From the NCBI GenBank assembly GCA_015680685.1, contig MNCI01023269.1:108718-131286 (forward strand): a DNA stretch of 22,569 nt. Reading direction: 5' to 3'. The notes under the pieces were generated by a model, which ran no database searches, was not told the origin of the DNA, and saw nothing but the letters and a program-made list of their open reading frames with translations. Source of the DNA: Gnetum montanum (taxonomy: Eukaryota > Streptophyta > Gnetopsida > Gnetales > Gnetaceae). How positions within the stretch are numbered: position 1 is the first letter of the stretch; each line of letters opens with the position of its first letter. Below are positions 1-8,638 of the stretch, piece by piece. The translations under genes and the position numbers were made by a program.

Positions 1-1074
1 AACTTCAGAGGATTTGAGGGTTGATGTGTCCACTTCCATTATGTTGGAGAGGACAACAAAAGGGTCGTTTGTAATAAATGGAACTATAGAAGAGGCTATA
101 TGGGAGGGAGATAATGGTGGGTTAGAAAAGGAGGATGGTTTAGCTCTTTTCCTGCCCCCATCATTCACTCCCTCAGTGGTTGAAATAGAGTCCTTGAAAG
201 ATTTAGATTGGGTGACTTTAGCTTGCGAAGTGATCTTTATAGAGGAGCTAGAATGAGGGACTTGTGTGGTAGAGGATTTAGGTTTGGAGAGAAAACTAGA
301 GGTCTTGTGGGGAGTGCCTGCAAATTTAAATGTTTTCGGTAGGACCTGAGTTTCATCTATAGGGGAAGAACGATTTTGTGAAGGGTTGTTTGCATTTTTC
401 TTCCTAGCTAAGGAAGGGCAGGCTGAGATGTGGTGATCAGCTCGATGACAATAGCTATAGGAGTTTGGAAGGTAAAAATAATTAACTTTTTGTGTGAACA
501 ATTTTCCTCTAGCTGCTAATGTGAGAGAGGTTTTCTTGTGAGAGATGTCTAGTTCTATACAGTAGAGACGAAACTGAATTCCATTAACCTCTACTCCGTG
601 ATCAGAGATAATGTGACCTAGGGTACTGACAATGTCTCTCTCAAAGGTGGAAAAAATAAGTGGAAGATTAGGGAACTCCACATAACAGGGGCTAGTTTTA
701 TAGGCTGGGTCAGTGACATCGAAGTCAAATTTCCATGGACGGATGACCAGGGTGGCATTTCGTGCTGGGAAAAAATAGGCTGAAAGGGCTTTCTTGACAT
801 GAGAAGCATCAGAGAGTTCTACGAGCACAAAGTTTCAGGCATAATATCGGGCATAGGAAATGGTTATGTCGTGAGATTGTAGAATAGATTTGATGTACAA
901 ATTGAGATTTACTGATCGGGGAATAAAACCCATAATTTGAATAAAAATGAACCGAGATGAAAATTCTTCAGCTACATTATCAAAAAGATCGTTCGGAATA
1001 AAAAAATCAATATTAGTGGAGTTGGGGGAACTTCCCTACTGAGAAGAACCAGACGGGCCTTGAGATTCATCCAT
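1..1074 (-). pseudogene. LINE ORF1-like protein, DUF4283 plus zinc knuckle, decayed, runs off left edge
   Basis: Reading the minus strand from the ATG at 1074-1072 gives one frame of 358 codons to the window edge with no frameshift and only two stops: TAG at codon 13 and TGA at about codon 80. The order fits the ORF1/gag-like proteins of plant L1-type LINEs. A DUF4283-like region includes CYVEFPNLPLIFSTFE, then LGHIISDHGVEV and RLYCIELDI. It is followed by LFTQKVNYFYLPNSYSYCHR and a knuckle CHRADHHISAC, where family members have C-x2-C-x3-GH-x4-C. The first knuckle cysteine is lost (Tyr/Ser). A Ser/Thr/Lys-rich tail follows. By family, the protein would bind element RNA in the retrotransposition particle. 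ORF2 (endonuclease/RT) would lie beyond the left edge. Both stops can come from single transitions (CAG to TAG; CGA or TGG to TGA). Confidence 0.72.
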
Positions 1075-1475
1075 GACTACACTGTAGCAAAGATCTTCTC
1101 TGCCAACAGCGCAGCCCTACGTCGCACTCTTGGATCGAAAGCACCGGTGAACTTATTGATGCCAAACCACCACTGAACCCGTTGATGCTAAAATGCCACA
1201 GGTCCGCCCAATGATGTGAAAAAAAATCTCAAAAGTCTGAACTTAATGGTGGCGATCCCGGATCTACGACACCCTTCACGCAGATCTGTCAGGCTAGTTC
1301 AGCAAAATGAGACCGATTGGCTGCTAGGGAACCACAATAACGTAGATTTGGGATTGCAGCAGCAAGCAACACCCTGCATCAACACAGAGATGCACGCGTT
1401 GCCATGCAGATGCAGAAGGAAAAAATTTTCAAAAAGATCTCTCATTGAGCACTGAAAACCCAAATTTTTTCTCTT
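1075..1475 (-). other. Probable 5' leader of the minus-strand LINE
   Basis: This 400-bp stretch lies between the LINE ORF1 start and the point where LTR homology of copy A begins. It has no ORF that looks real; the 79-codon plus-strand frame at 1216-1455 has no recognisable content. The position fits a LINE 5' untranslated region. The abrupt LTR junction at about 1475 fits a LINE inserted inside the LTR, with the missing U5 end expected to the left of the window. This is inference from position only. Confidence 0.4.
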
Positions 1476-2164
1476 TCACGTATAATTTAGTCCAGAGTGA
1501 GGTGTATGATGGGTTCCTAATCTAATGCTACTCCTGAAGGCAATGGAAAGATAATATTAACTAAGCTAAGCAAGGAGAGAAAAGGTAAAAGAATCTAATA
1601 TAGCCTAAGTGCGATGAGAATCCATTCCTTGATCATCCGTACACATCTTGGACTTTGTGCACGACTACCACTGGGATTACCAAGTGTAGATCCCAGGTAC
1701 ACCACTGGGCTACTAAGTAGTCACACTTAAATGCTCGTAATCAAGTTGTATTCATTCTGTGGTTTAATATGAGATAAGGGTGAGAGAGACTAATTAAGAA
1801 AGCAGTAAATAAAAATTAAATAAATGAACAAAGTGAATGTTGCAATGATGAAGTAATCTCGATCTTTATTGCCGGTCATGTGTGTGTCCAAGTACGTCAC
1901 ACTCGAATAAAGGATGCCATACAATTACATTCACCACACTATGGGCAGACACTGGAAAATAATCTATCTATGGAGGGATCAAACTGCCAGAGCTTCACTA
2001 CAATCTAACCTATTGTTGAAATGAGGGAGAGCCGCTTCTTATTTATAGACATTGCGGTAGACTGCGATATCGCGTACGTGATATTGCAGGGGACGACGCG
2101 ATATCGCGTACGCGATATAGCGAGGGATGCGATATCATGACCCATTCGATATCACGTCCCATCA
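1476..2164 (-). mobile_element. LTR copy A, U5 end truncated
   Basis: Reverse-complemented, this matches LTR B (5983-6874) and LTR C (17165-16268) over most of its length. It starts with TGATG at 2164 and has a GATATC array in U3, a TATA box (TATTTATA on + at 2040-2047) and a well-conserved R-like block around an AATAAA signal (TTTATT on + at 1865-1870). It also shares the long stretch ending in the conserved CTCACTCT-GACTAAA region. Homology stops near 1476, so about 190 bp at the U5 end are missing, probably moved away by the LINE. It is more diverged from B and C than they are from each other. Its orientation is opposite to the adjacent body of element B. Confidence 0.8.
2066..2153 (-). 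repeat. U3 array of GATATC palindromes, LTR A
   Basis: Six GATATC-like cores start at 2066, 2080 (GATATT), 2100, 2114 (GATATA), 2131 and 2148. Two of the five intervals are exactly 14 bp; the others are 20, 17 and 17. Several cores widen to GCGATATCGC. The array lies just upstream of the LTR TATA box, where enhancer repeats of plant LTRs usually sit. A regulatory role is inference. Confidence 0.7.
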
Positions 2165-2360
2165 CCTCTAAGTATCACCAATGTTCTTCTTTCCCTTATC
2201 ATCCTTCTGGATTCAAACGTTCCTATGAGCTAACACATGTCCTTTTTCCTCCTACTCTTCATGATTCTCATTGACAAATTTTACACCATTATACACTTTG
2301 TACCTTCAGGACTAGTTTTTATTACCTTGGACACCTTTACATTGACCTATACATCCTCAG

Positions 2361-2490
2361 TTTATACCTTGGAGTTTCAAAAAATTTGTAAATTTTTCAA
2401 GCACCCTATTTTCGATAGCATGCGATATCGGATCCTCGCTAGTGGGTACGCGATATCGCATCCTTAATATATATATATATATATATATAT
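2361..2490. repeat. B-specific insertion with GATATC motifs and a (TA)n microsatellite
   Basis: Element C joins its equivalents of 2360 and 2491 across only a G/C homopolymer and one N, so these ~130 bp are extra in B or lost in C. They hold GATAGC at 2414 and GATATC at 2424 and 2452 (28 bp apart, twice the 14-bp LTR spacing), then an uninterrupted TA run at about 2467-2490. It may be a relic of another U3. Confidence 0.5.
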
Positions 2491-2512
2491 GGACCCCCCA
2501 TGCATGTCAAAA

Positions 2513-2695
2513 TCATTTGTAACTATTCACGTGGGGGAAGTTTTTCAAATTTTCTTCTATGACTTGCGATTGTGCAGTTCTTGTTTTGATAACCATAACT
2601 CGCTTACTAGTGCTTCGATTTTCATCCTGTCTGAACCTACTCGAACCCGAAGTGTTTAGCTTAGTCGTGGGGGAGGGGTACATGCCAAATTGCAT
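2513..2695 (-). CDS. Short antisense ORF of element B, conserved in element C
   Basis: This minus-strand frame of 60 codons begins ATG at 2695. It is divergent from the gag-like ORF, about 295 bp from that ORF's ATG. The same frame is open in element C (20305-20517) with no indel, and both contain YPSPTTK, GSSRFR, ENRSTS, AQSQV, EENL and NFP, ending near NSY. I do not recognise the protein; it is polar and Ser/Asn rich with no membrane segment. A TATAAATA lies about 100 bp upstream on the same strand (2801-2794), but C lacks it. Antisense ORFs are known in some plant Ty3/gypsy lineages. The frame is short and may be chance conservation of two related copies. Confidence 0.35.
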   Translation of the reverse strand: MQFGMYPSPTTKLNTSGSSRFRQDENRSTSKRVMVIKTRTAQSQVIEENLKNFPHVNSYK

Positions 2696-2990
2696 ATAAT
2701 TTTTTTTTAAAATTCATCATTGCTCGAAGGACAATATCAAGGGTAATTAGTTATAAAAATAATAAACATGTGCCAAAAACAATTTCATCTCCTTATTTAT
2801 ACAAGGAAATTAAACTATGAAACCACCTAAGCAAAGTGGACCAAATATTAAAATATTTTGGGGACATTTCCATAAAAATTCATAACTTTAAAATCACACA
2901 GAATTAGAACAAACTCATTAAGGAAAGAAGTAAGGTATAACTTAACTTTGGTAAGTAACCTTACTAATGATTGGCCTCGTGTGATTGTAG

Positions 2991-5789
2991 ATGGCCACAA
3001 AGTGTGGACAACAAGAAGGTCCCTCTCAAGGTGCATCTAAGAAACCTAGGAGAGGTAAAGGACAAGTGCCTGCCAAACAACATGCAGAGCAGGAGGAGTA
3101 ATCGTTCAGTATCCATCAAGAAGCCCCTGCCACTATACAATCGAGACAAGTAGAAGGAGGAGCTACTACAGCCCCTGAATAGGGACAACACCTCATGTTG
3201 CCCCCAGAGTTTGTTAAGGCCATCTGTGAAAGGTCCACATCAGCTGCAGTGATCATGGAATTAAACTTTGGACCTTTCACGGAATTCACTCCTGAGGCCA
3301 TTAGGGACCACCTCAAAGGGTTCCCATTATGGCCTATCCTCTCCAAAAGTGGTGCTTGGTACTTAGGAGAAACGTACCAATTTTGGAACAATAAAGAAGA
3401 AGGCACCACAATTGACATTTGTGGTGTGTTTGTTGATTTTTCTGTCAAAGCCATTTCAAAGGTGTTAAACCTTCCGAACATAGGGCTAAAGGTTACTCCA
3501 CTGTTTTCTCACTCTGATGCTGATGCGCGAAGGGTTTGGTTAGATAGGGCATATGGTAAGGAAGATAAGATATATGGAGAATTGACGTTGGAAGAGAGAA
3601 TCTACTTTAAAATTGAAACTTATCACATCTTTCCCACAAAAGGATTAAATAGAATTTCAACATATGTGGCAAGAGGAAGTGCGATATTGATAGGAAAGGG
3701 TGATGCCAACCTACCTCATCTATATTTCATGGAGATCTTAAGGCGGTTTGAAGAACGCAAGATAGGGAAGTTTTTGTTGCCCTTCCCTTGTCTCATCAGG
3801 AAGCTATGCAAGCGTGCTAGTATTCGGGGATACACCAATGATGTCCTTAGAAGAGCCCAAAATGTTTGATATGTCAAACTACTAAAGCCACCAGCTGCAA
3901 GAAAAAGTGCTGGTGAGATGCTGGAGTCAGAACAAGAGCAAGAACAAACGATGAGGCCCACTGCAACTCAACTTGTAGGGCCTAGCCGACTTCCAAGCAC
4001 GGGACCTAGTCAACAACAAGAAGCAAGGCCTAGCATGAGCTAGTGAGATTAACCATTGCCACTGCCGCAGGATTATCGACCTTCGTTGAGCCATCTCAGG
4101 GCCATCGCTGAGACAGTTAGTTGGGGAAGTCGTGATGATGCAGATCTCTTCCGCGTCATCAACAATACTGTACGACCTACTATTTCTATAGATTGTGCAC
4201 AGGGTGAGGTGTCCATTCAGATAGGTGGAGGGGGGACTTATTGGTCTCAATAGATTTTAGGGAATGTTGCATCCTTTCAAGTGTAATTGGAGACTGGTGA
4301 AGGGGCCACAGTGGTGGTTATGCCACACCAAGATGCCATGAGAGCTGCAGAGGTGGTCACAGACCACATCAAAGAATCTTTTAAAGTCCCTGTTGTGTCA
4401 TTGGCAGATTTCACAGGAACACGGGATGCTCAAAATCTGGCCAATCCCTCAATGACTCCTGTGGAGCATGAGGATGTGCTTGATCGATTGCTGCAAATAG
4501 GATAGGTGATGACGTCCTTGTTTAATATCCCACAGGATGTTACGGCAGCACAATTAGACCTCATATCCACCAAAGGAAAGCTAGTCATGACAAAGATAAG
4601 GGTCGAGCATGCAGAAGTAGAATTGGAAAGATTGCAAGAAAGGCTTGTAACCATGCAAGCCGCACAATGGAATCCCTCTCAATTCGTTCTTGCAAACTAG
4701 CTGGACACCTTTAGAATCGAGCAACTTAACAAATTGCTGGCGGAAAATAAAAGGGTTGCGGAGGAAAAAGAGAAGGCCGATTGGAATGCTTCCAAGGCAT
4801 AAGCGCAAACCTACACACATGCTAAGGCACTCAAGGCCTTACAAGAAGAAAATAAACAACTTGTTGCCAACAATCTTCGGTTGACCTCTATGGAGAAACA
4901 AAAGAATGTTCACGAAGAAAATTTTCAGCGACTGCGAGAATAGTTGATCAGGGTCAACCAAGACATGAACTGTTTGGCCAGAGAAAATTGAACCCTCTCA
5001 ATGGAGGAGGTACATGCCATTTGTCAAAAGACGTCCATCAATATAAGCACGTGGCAGAATGAGGCCAAGCAGCACGAAAAGTTAAAAGAGCACTTCCGAG
5101 ATGAGGTGAGAATGTACAAGCAAATCATCGAGAAGGAGATCCATATGGCTAAGACCCACATCAACACTTTTAGTGCTCAATACACTGATTGGCGGGCCAT
5201 ATTGGACACATATGCATTTGCTCACCAGGCAGAACTTAAAAGTTGGGACCTGCAGATTCAGGTTCTCATAGTGTACGTGGAGTTGGCAAATCTGTGGTAT
5301 GCCAGTCTAGCCATGTTGATAGCAGGACGCTCAAGGACAGAGCTTGAGAGGCAGGTAGCTACCACCTACACCAAGTATGAAGCATAATTTGCAGAACACA
5401 AGAAAACATTTTAGAAAACTGGAAGTTGCAAATTCTGAATTGGAGGTGGTTAAAGCAAGCTACTAAGCATAAAAAGATGTCACAATGAACTTGGCTCAAC
5501 GGCTTACAGACTTTTAGGAGTACAGGGACAAGGCCAGAGCCTACGAGGAGGAACAACGGTTGTTTGTGGCCTAGTACATAAAGCAAACAAAATGTTTCAG
5601 CAACTACCGTGCCCATGGGAGGTGCCAACTCCATCAAACATTGGAGCAATAGCATAGATGACACAGGATCCCCGAACTGAAGAGGAAAATCTCTGAGCAC
5701 TACTTCAACGTCATCAAATCCCAAAACCTGGAGCACAAGATAAGGGGAAGCAACCCGTGGAGGAGCCACTGCCACCTGGAACCACATGA
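2991..5789 (+). pseudogene. Gag-like 'putative plant transposon protein', 932 codons, about 20 stops
   Basis: The ATG at 2991 and the final TGA at 5787-5789, shared with element C after PPGTT, lie in one frame. A basic N-terminus (KKPRRGKG) precedes a region at codons ~70-300 resembling the plant 'putative plant transposon protein' domain of LTR-element gag-like ORFs. Key stretches are TIDICGVFVDFSVKAISKVL, LTLEERIYFKIETYHIFPTK and LLPFPCLIRKLCKRA. From about codon 355 the sequence becomes charged and heptad-like (LQEENKQLVANNLRL), predicting a coiled coil. No zinc knuckle, protease or polymerase motif is seen. Stops include 3099, 3180, 3867, 4041, 4044, 4050, 4251, 4284, 4503, 4698, 4800, 4941, 4989 and 5385. 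A +1 near 5415 is undone by a -1 near 5583. Element C has CAA, CAG or CGA at many of these stops. Likely role: structural protein of a non-autonomous element. Confidence 0.68.
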
Positions 5790-5969
5790 GTTCCACAAAA
5801 TTTTGTAATTTTGTGATTTTTCATTTTTTTGTGTTATGTCCCAATATTGTTCTATTGAGTTCTCCATTGCGGCATGAATAAATTCCCTATCAGTTAATAA
5901 TCCCATAGCTATCCATTGTGTAATCAATGGGGCTTATTCTCATTTTGACTTGAGGACGAGTTTTCATTC
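5790..5969 (+). other. 3' untranslated segment of element B
   Basis: Between the gag-like stop and the polypurine tract lie about 180 bp, shared with element C (17366-17180) and with no open frame of note. It is T-rich near 5810-5835. Confidence 0.5.
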
Positions 5970-5982
5970 AGTCATGGGGGTA
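5970..5982 (+). other. Polypurine tract of element B
   Basis: A purine-rich run with GGGGG at 5976-5980 immediately precedes the LTR's terminal TG at 5983. Element C has the same site on the minus strand just before 17165, weakened to GGCGG. By family knowledge this would prime plus-strand synthesis. Confidence 0.5.
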
Positions 5983-6002
5983 TGATGAATCATGATTCAT
6001 CA
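5983..6002. repeat. 20-bp perfect palindrome at the LTR B terminus
   Basis: TGATGAATCATGATTCATCA is its own reverse complement and occupies exactly the first 20 bases of the LTR. LTR C has the same site with two changes; LTR A has only TGATG. Confidence 0.85.
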
Positions 6003-6008
6003 AGCCAT

Positions 6009-6089
6009 GATATCGGACCCCCGATATCGGATCCACGATATTGGGTATGCAATATCACAGCCCAATAACGATATCGGATACACGATATC
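6009..6089 (+). repeat. U3 array of GATATC palindromes, LTR B
   Basis: Cores start at 6009, 6023, 6037 (GATATT), 6051 (AATATC), 6070 and 6084. Four of the five intervals are exactly 14 bp and one is 19. The array ends 19 bp before the TATA box. Confidence 0.75.
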
Positions 6090-6107
6090 ACAACTCCCAT
6101 GTGAGCA

Positions 6108-6115
6108 TATAAATA
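6108..6115 (+). promoter_or_regulatory. TATA box of LTR B
   Basis: TATAAATA is present at the equivalent place in all three LTRs (A: 2040-2047 and C: 17034-17041, both on the minus strand), directly downstream of the palindrome array. Transcription would start about 30 bp downstream. Confidence 0.6.
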
Positions 6116-6307
6116 CACATGTAGGCGCATGAGAGGAGTAAGTCTTTAAGTTTTGAAAATAGTTAGCTTTTCAGTTAGTTTTAGAAGTTAGTTTATCTCT
6201 TTTTCTCTCTCAACCCCTTCTCCCAGTGCATGCCCGCAGTGTGATGATTGTAATTGTATGGCATCCTTTATTCAAGTGTGATGTACTTGGACACACACAT
6301 GAACAAA

Positions 6308-6313
6308 AATAAA
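6308..6313 (+). promoter_or_regulatory. Polyadenylation signal of LTR B
   Basis: AATAAA lies in the best-conserved block of the LTR, shared by A, B and C. Plant poly(A) signals are loose, so conservation of the site in three copies is the main support. Confidence 0.45.
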
Positions 6314-6874
6314 GATCGAGATTACTTCATCATTGCAGCATTCACTTAGTTTAAATTACTTAATTAATTATTGTTTTCGTAATTAATATCTCTTCACCTT
6401 GAAATTCTTAAACGAGGAATGAGTACGACTTAATCACAAGCATTTAAGTGTGACTACTTGGTAACCCAGTAGCGTACCTAGGATCTACGCTTGGTAATCC
6501 TAGTAATAGTCATGCACGAGGTCCGAGATGTGTACGGATGATTAAGGAACGGATGCTCATCGCACTTAGGCTAGTTTAGATTCTCTCCCCCTATTTTCTC
6601 TTAGCATAATTCTCTCTCCCTTTTCCTCCTAGCTTAGCTAAGATTACTTTCCATCGCCTCTAGGAGTAGCATTAGTTTAGGAACACATCATACACCTCAC
6701 TCTAGACTAAACCATACATGACAAAGCATATACTAGTCCAGGTGGGAAGATAGCGAACTGCGATCAACAAGTAACTATCTAGATACCACAACTAGCCTGT
6801 CTGTGGAGTTCGACCAGATCGTGCATGAAACGCTCGTATTTGTATGGTTGAGTTTAGGGGTACCTCACCACTCA

Positions 6875-8542
6875 TTAGTGTGGATATATGTAATTATGTT
6901 ATGTTTGCTTTGAATATGTTGTGCTTGTGACATGTGATAGTTTAAGTTAACTTGGAGTTGTACATGTCATCACAACAATGCTTGTATTGGTCATTGGTGG
7001 GTGGTGTTAGCATAAGGGTGTAGACTAGTTAGTGATGAGGCACCCTAAAGGTAGTTATGAATTGACCCCCACTATGATGCATTAGTAAGGCTTTTATTTG
7101 AAGCCTCATGTTGAGAGTGGAAGAGTGTAGGTGTGTTTATTCCTATGGCTAGTACATGGCATAGGTGTGTATGTCCCTATAGCTAGTTCTCTAGAAGGCT
7201 AATGGTTGTAGGTCATAGATTGACAAACCTTAGCATGAGTTAAGTAAATAAAAGACCTGCATGCAAGTAATTGATTATGAGTACTCATTACAATGTTTAA
7301 CATGTTACACTGAGTGTGGGTATGCTAGTGACCACATAGGTAATGTGTATATGTTTGTATGGTGTCCACATGGATTGTGTGTAGATGCGGATATCATTTT
7401 GTAAGTTATAGTAATGGTAGTATATCTTGTGATTTATTTATGGGCATGATCAAACTTAAATCAATTACTAGCATAATCATATTGCCTCATCCATGGATTA
7501 CGATCTAGTCGCACATGAACAACACCTATGACCTGTATGGTTGGGTGTTGGATTACTCCATCACTCATCAATTAGCTTCTAGTTTGTCATGCTTCCATTG
7601 TGTTATTACTAGCGATCCTTGACATTACTTTGTCCTAGCTAGGAGTGTTAGGGTAGGTGTTACATTAAACATTATGGTAAATGATATTGGTTGAAGAATG
7701 AAATGGTATAGAATTCACAAGGTAGATTAAAAGGAATTCTGATTGAATAGAATTAAAAATAGACTAATTATGTAAATTTTTTATATTTATTTATATATTA
7801 CCAAGTTCTATTTTTTTATTTATCAAATAAGTTTTGAATAGCATTTGAGCATTAACTGGACATGTTAGAGGAAGCCTATTACTTCCAATATTGGGTCTGA
7901 CCCTAGTACTTCCAAACTAGAATAAGCCTATCAAAATTACCATCACTATGGCTACGTCAAAGTTTGATGGGACATTTCTAGTTTGTTATAGGAATATTAC
8001 TCGAAGCACATGCTAGAATACAACCTTATGGCTATTTAACTAATTATTTATTTTCAGTCAAAGATGAAAATGAATATATTTCATGTTACTTGGGGTTTCA
8101 TTTAGTTATTTATACATTGTATTAAATCTTGATTAACACACTAAAAATGTAACAAGTTTTAATGAACAATGAACCTAACAACATATACACTAATGCCTAT
8201 CGTTTACTCGGGTTTGTTAGTGTAAGGGTATAGGGAGGTTCAATGTTCATCCGCCAACGAAGTCTTGAGAGGGATGTAGATGAGTGGCCAAGGAAAAGTT
8301 CCAAGTTCCAATGGAAACCTTCCGTGATAATTGGTAAGTAAAAATCTTGTTTATAATTTAAAGATGGTGGATAAGCTACATTTGAACAATATAGTTAGTT
8401 AAATATGCATCGCTAATGCAATACGTGTAGGTATATACAAAATAGCAAAATGGCATGGATGGAATCAGTCCATTTGCGTAAAAATTGTAGGATGGGTTAG
8501 CAATTTCCATTGAGTAAAGAGTAAGCGAAAGTGCAACCAAGA
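6875..8542. other. AT-rich intergenic DNA with an LTR-end relic
   Basis: I see no gene here. At 7491-7576 the sequence follows the last ~80 bp of the B/C LTR in order (an AGATCG-like motif, GTATGGTTG, then a CACTCA-like end), so it is probably a diverged LTR end. At 8245-8330 a short open stretch (MFIRQRSLERDVDEWPRK...) runs into GTAAGT, which looks exon-like but has no partner exon in view. Confidence 0.35.
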
Positions 8543-8638
8543 CCGACCTTAGCTCAGTTGGTAGAGCGGAGGACTGTAGTTGGAATATGAAGTTCTGCTG
8601 GTATCCTTAGGTCGCTGGTTCGATTCCGGCAGGTCGGA
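8543..8638 (+). tRNA. tRNA-Tyr(GTA) with 23-nt intron
   Basis: The acceptor stem CCGACCT (8543-8549) pairs perfectly with AGGTCGG (8631-8637), and the discriminator base is A8638. The D arm carries TAGCTCAGTTGG (A box, 8550-8561) and the T arm GGTTCGATTCC (B box). The anticodon GTA is at 8576-8578, in a loop closed by GAGGA/TCCTT. An intron at 8580-8602 follows G37, as in plant tRNA-Tyr genes, and leaves a 73-nt tRNA without encoded CCA. All stems pair, so it looks functional and would decode UAU/UAC after splicing. Confidence 0.95.

Larger units (their letters stand above)
2165..6874 (+). mobile_element. Element B: pol-less LTR retrotransposon-like element, + strand
   Basis: This unit aligns along its length, inverted, with element C at 20754-16268. 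It contains a 5' segment (2165-2990) with an antisense ORF, a gag-like reading frame (2991-5789), a 3' untranslated stretch, a polypurine tract and an LTR (5983-6874). No protease, reverse transcriptase, RNase H or integrase motifs are visible, so it resembles a non-autonomous (LARD-type) element. No same-orientation 5' LTR is present: the upstream neighbour is LTR A in reverse orientation. I found no primer-binding site at 2165 and no target-site duplication. The absence of pol is seen directly; assignment to Ty3/gypsy-type elements is inference from LTR style. Confidence 0.72.
5983..6874 (+). mobile_element. 3' LTR of element B
   Basis: The LTR starts with TGATG after the polypurine tract and ends at about ...CACTCA. 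It contains a GATATC array in U3, TATAAATA at 6108-6115, an AATAAA signal at 6308-6313 and a long U5. Homology with LTR C runs through the whole length and stops at about 6870 against 16269, where unrelated sequence begins in both. The end segment GTCTGTGGAGTTCGACC resembles the conserved U5 ends of plant Ty3/gypsy elements. The exact 3' base is uncertain by a few positions. Confidence 0.8.

Noticed and set aside
2951-2990. Possible mini-intron (GTAAGT ... TGTAG) just before the gag-like ATG
   Set aside because: Only 40 bp, shorter than plant introns can be spliced, and element C lacks the AG at the matching 3' site.
2991-5789. Alternative genetic code or programmed readthrough to explain many in-frame TAG/TAA
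   Set aside because: Element C has ordinary Gln/Arg codons at many of these sites, and stops of all three types occur; simple mutational decay is enough.
5359-5927. Minus-strand ORFs of 145 and 75 codons
   Set aside because: They lie opposite the C-terminal part of the gag-like frame and are not kept in the matching part of element C.
6009-6089. CRISPR-like array from regular short repeats
   Set aside because: The repeats are 6-10-bp palindromes at 14-bp spacing inside an LTR of a plant element; there are no repeat/spacer units of CRISPR size.
8245-8336. Exon-like open stretch ending in GTAAGT
   Set aside because: No homologous family recognised and no matching acceptor or second exon seen; kept only as a remark.
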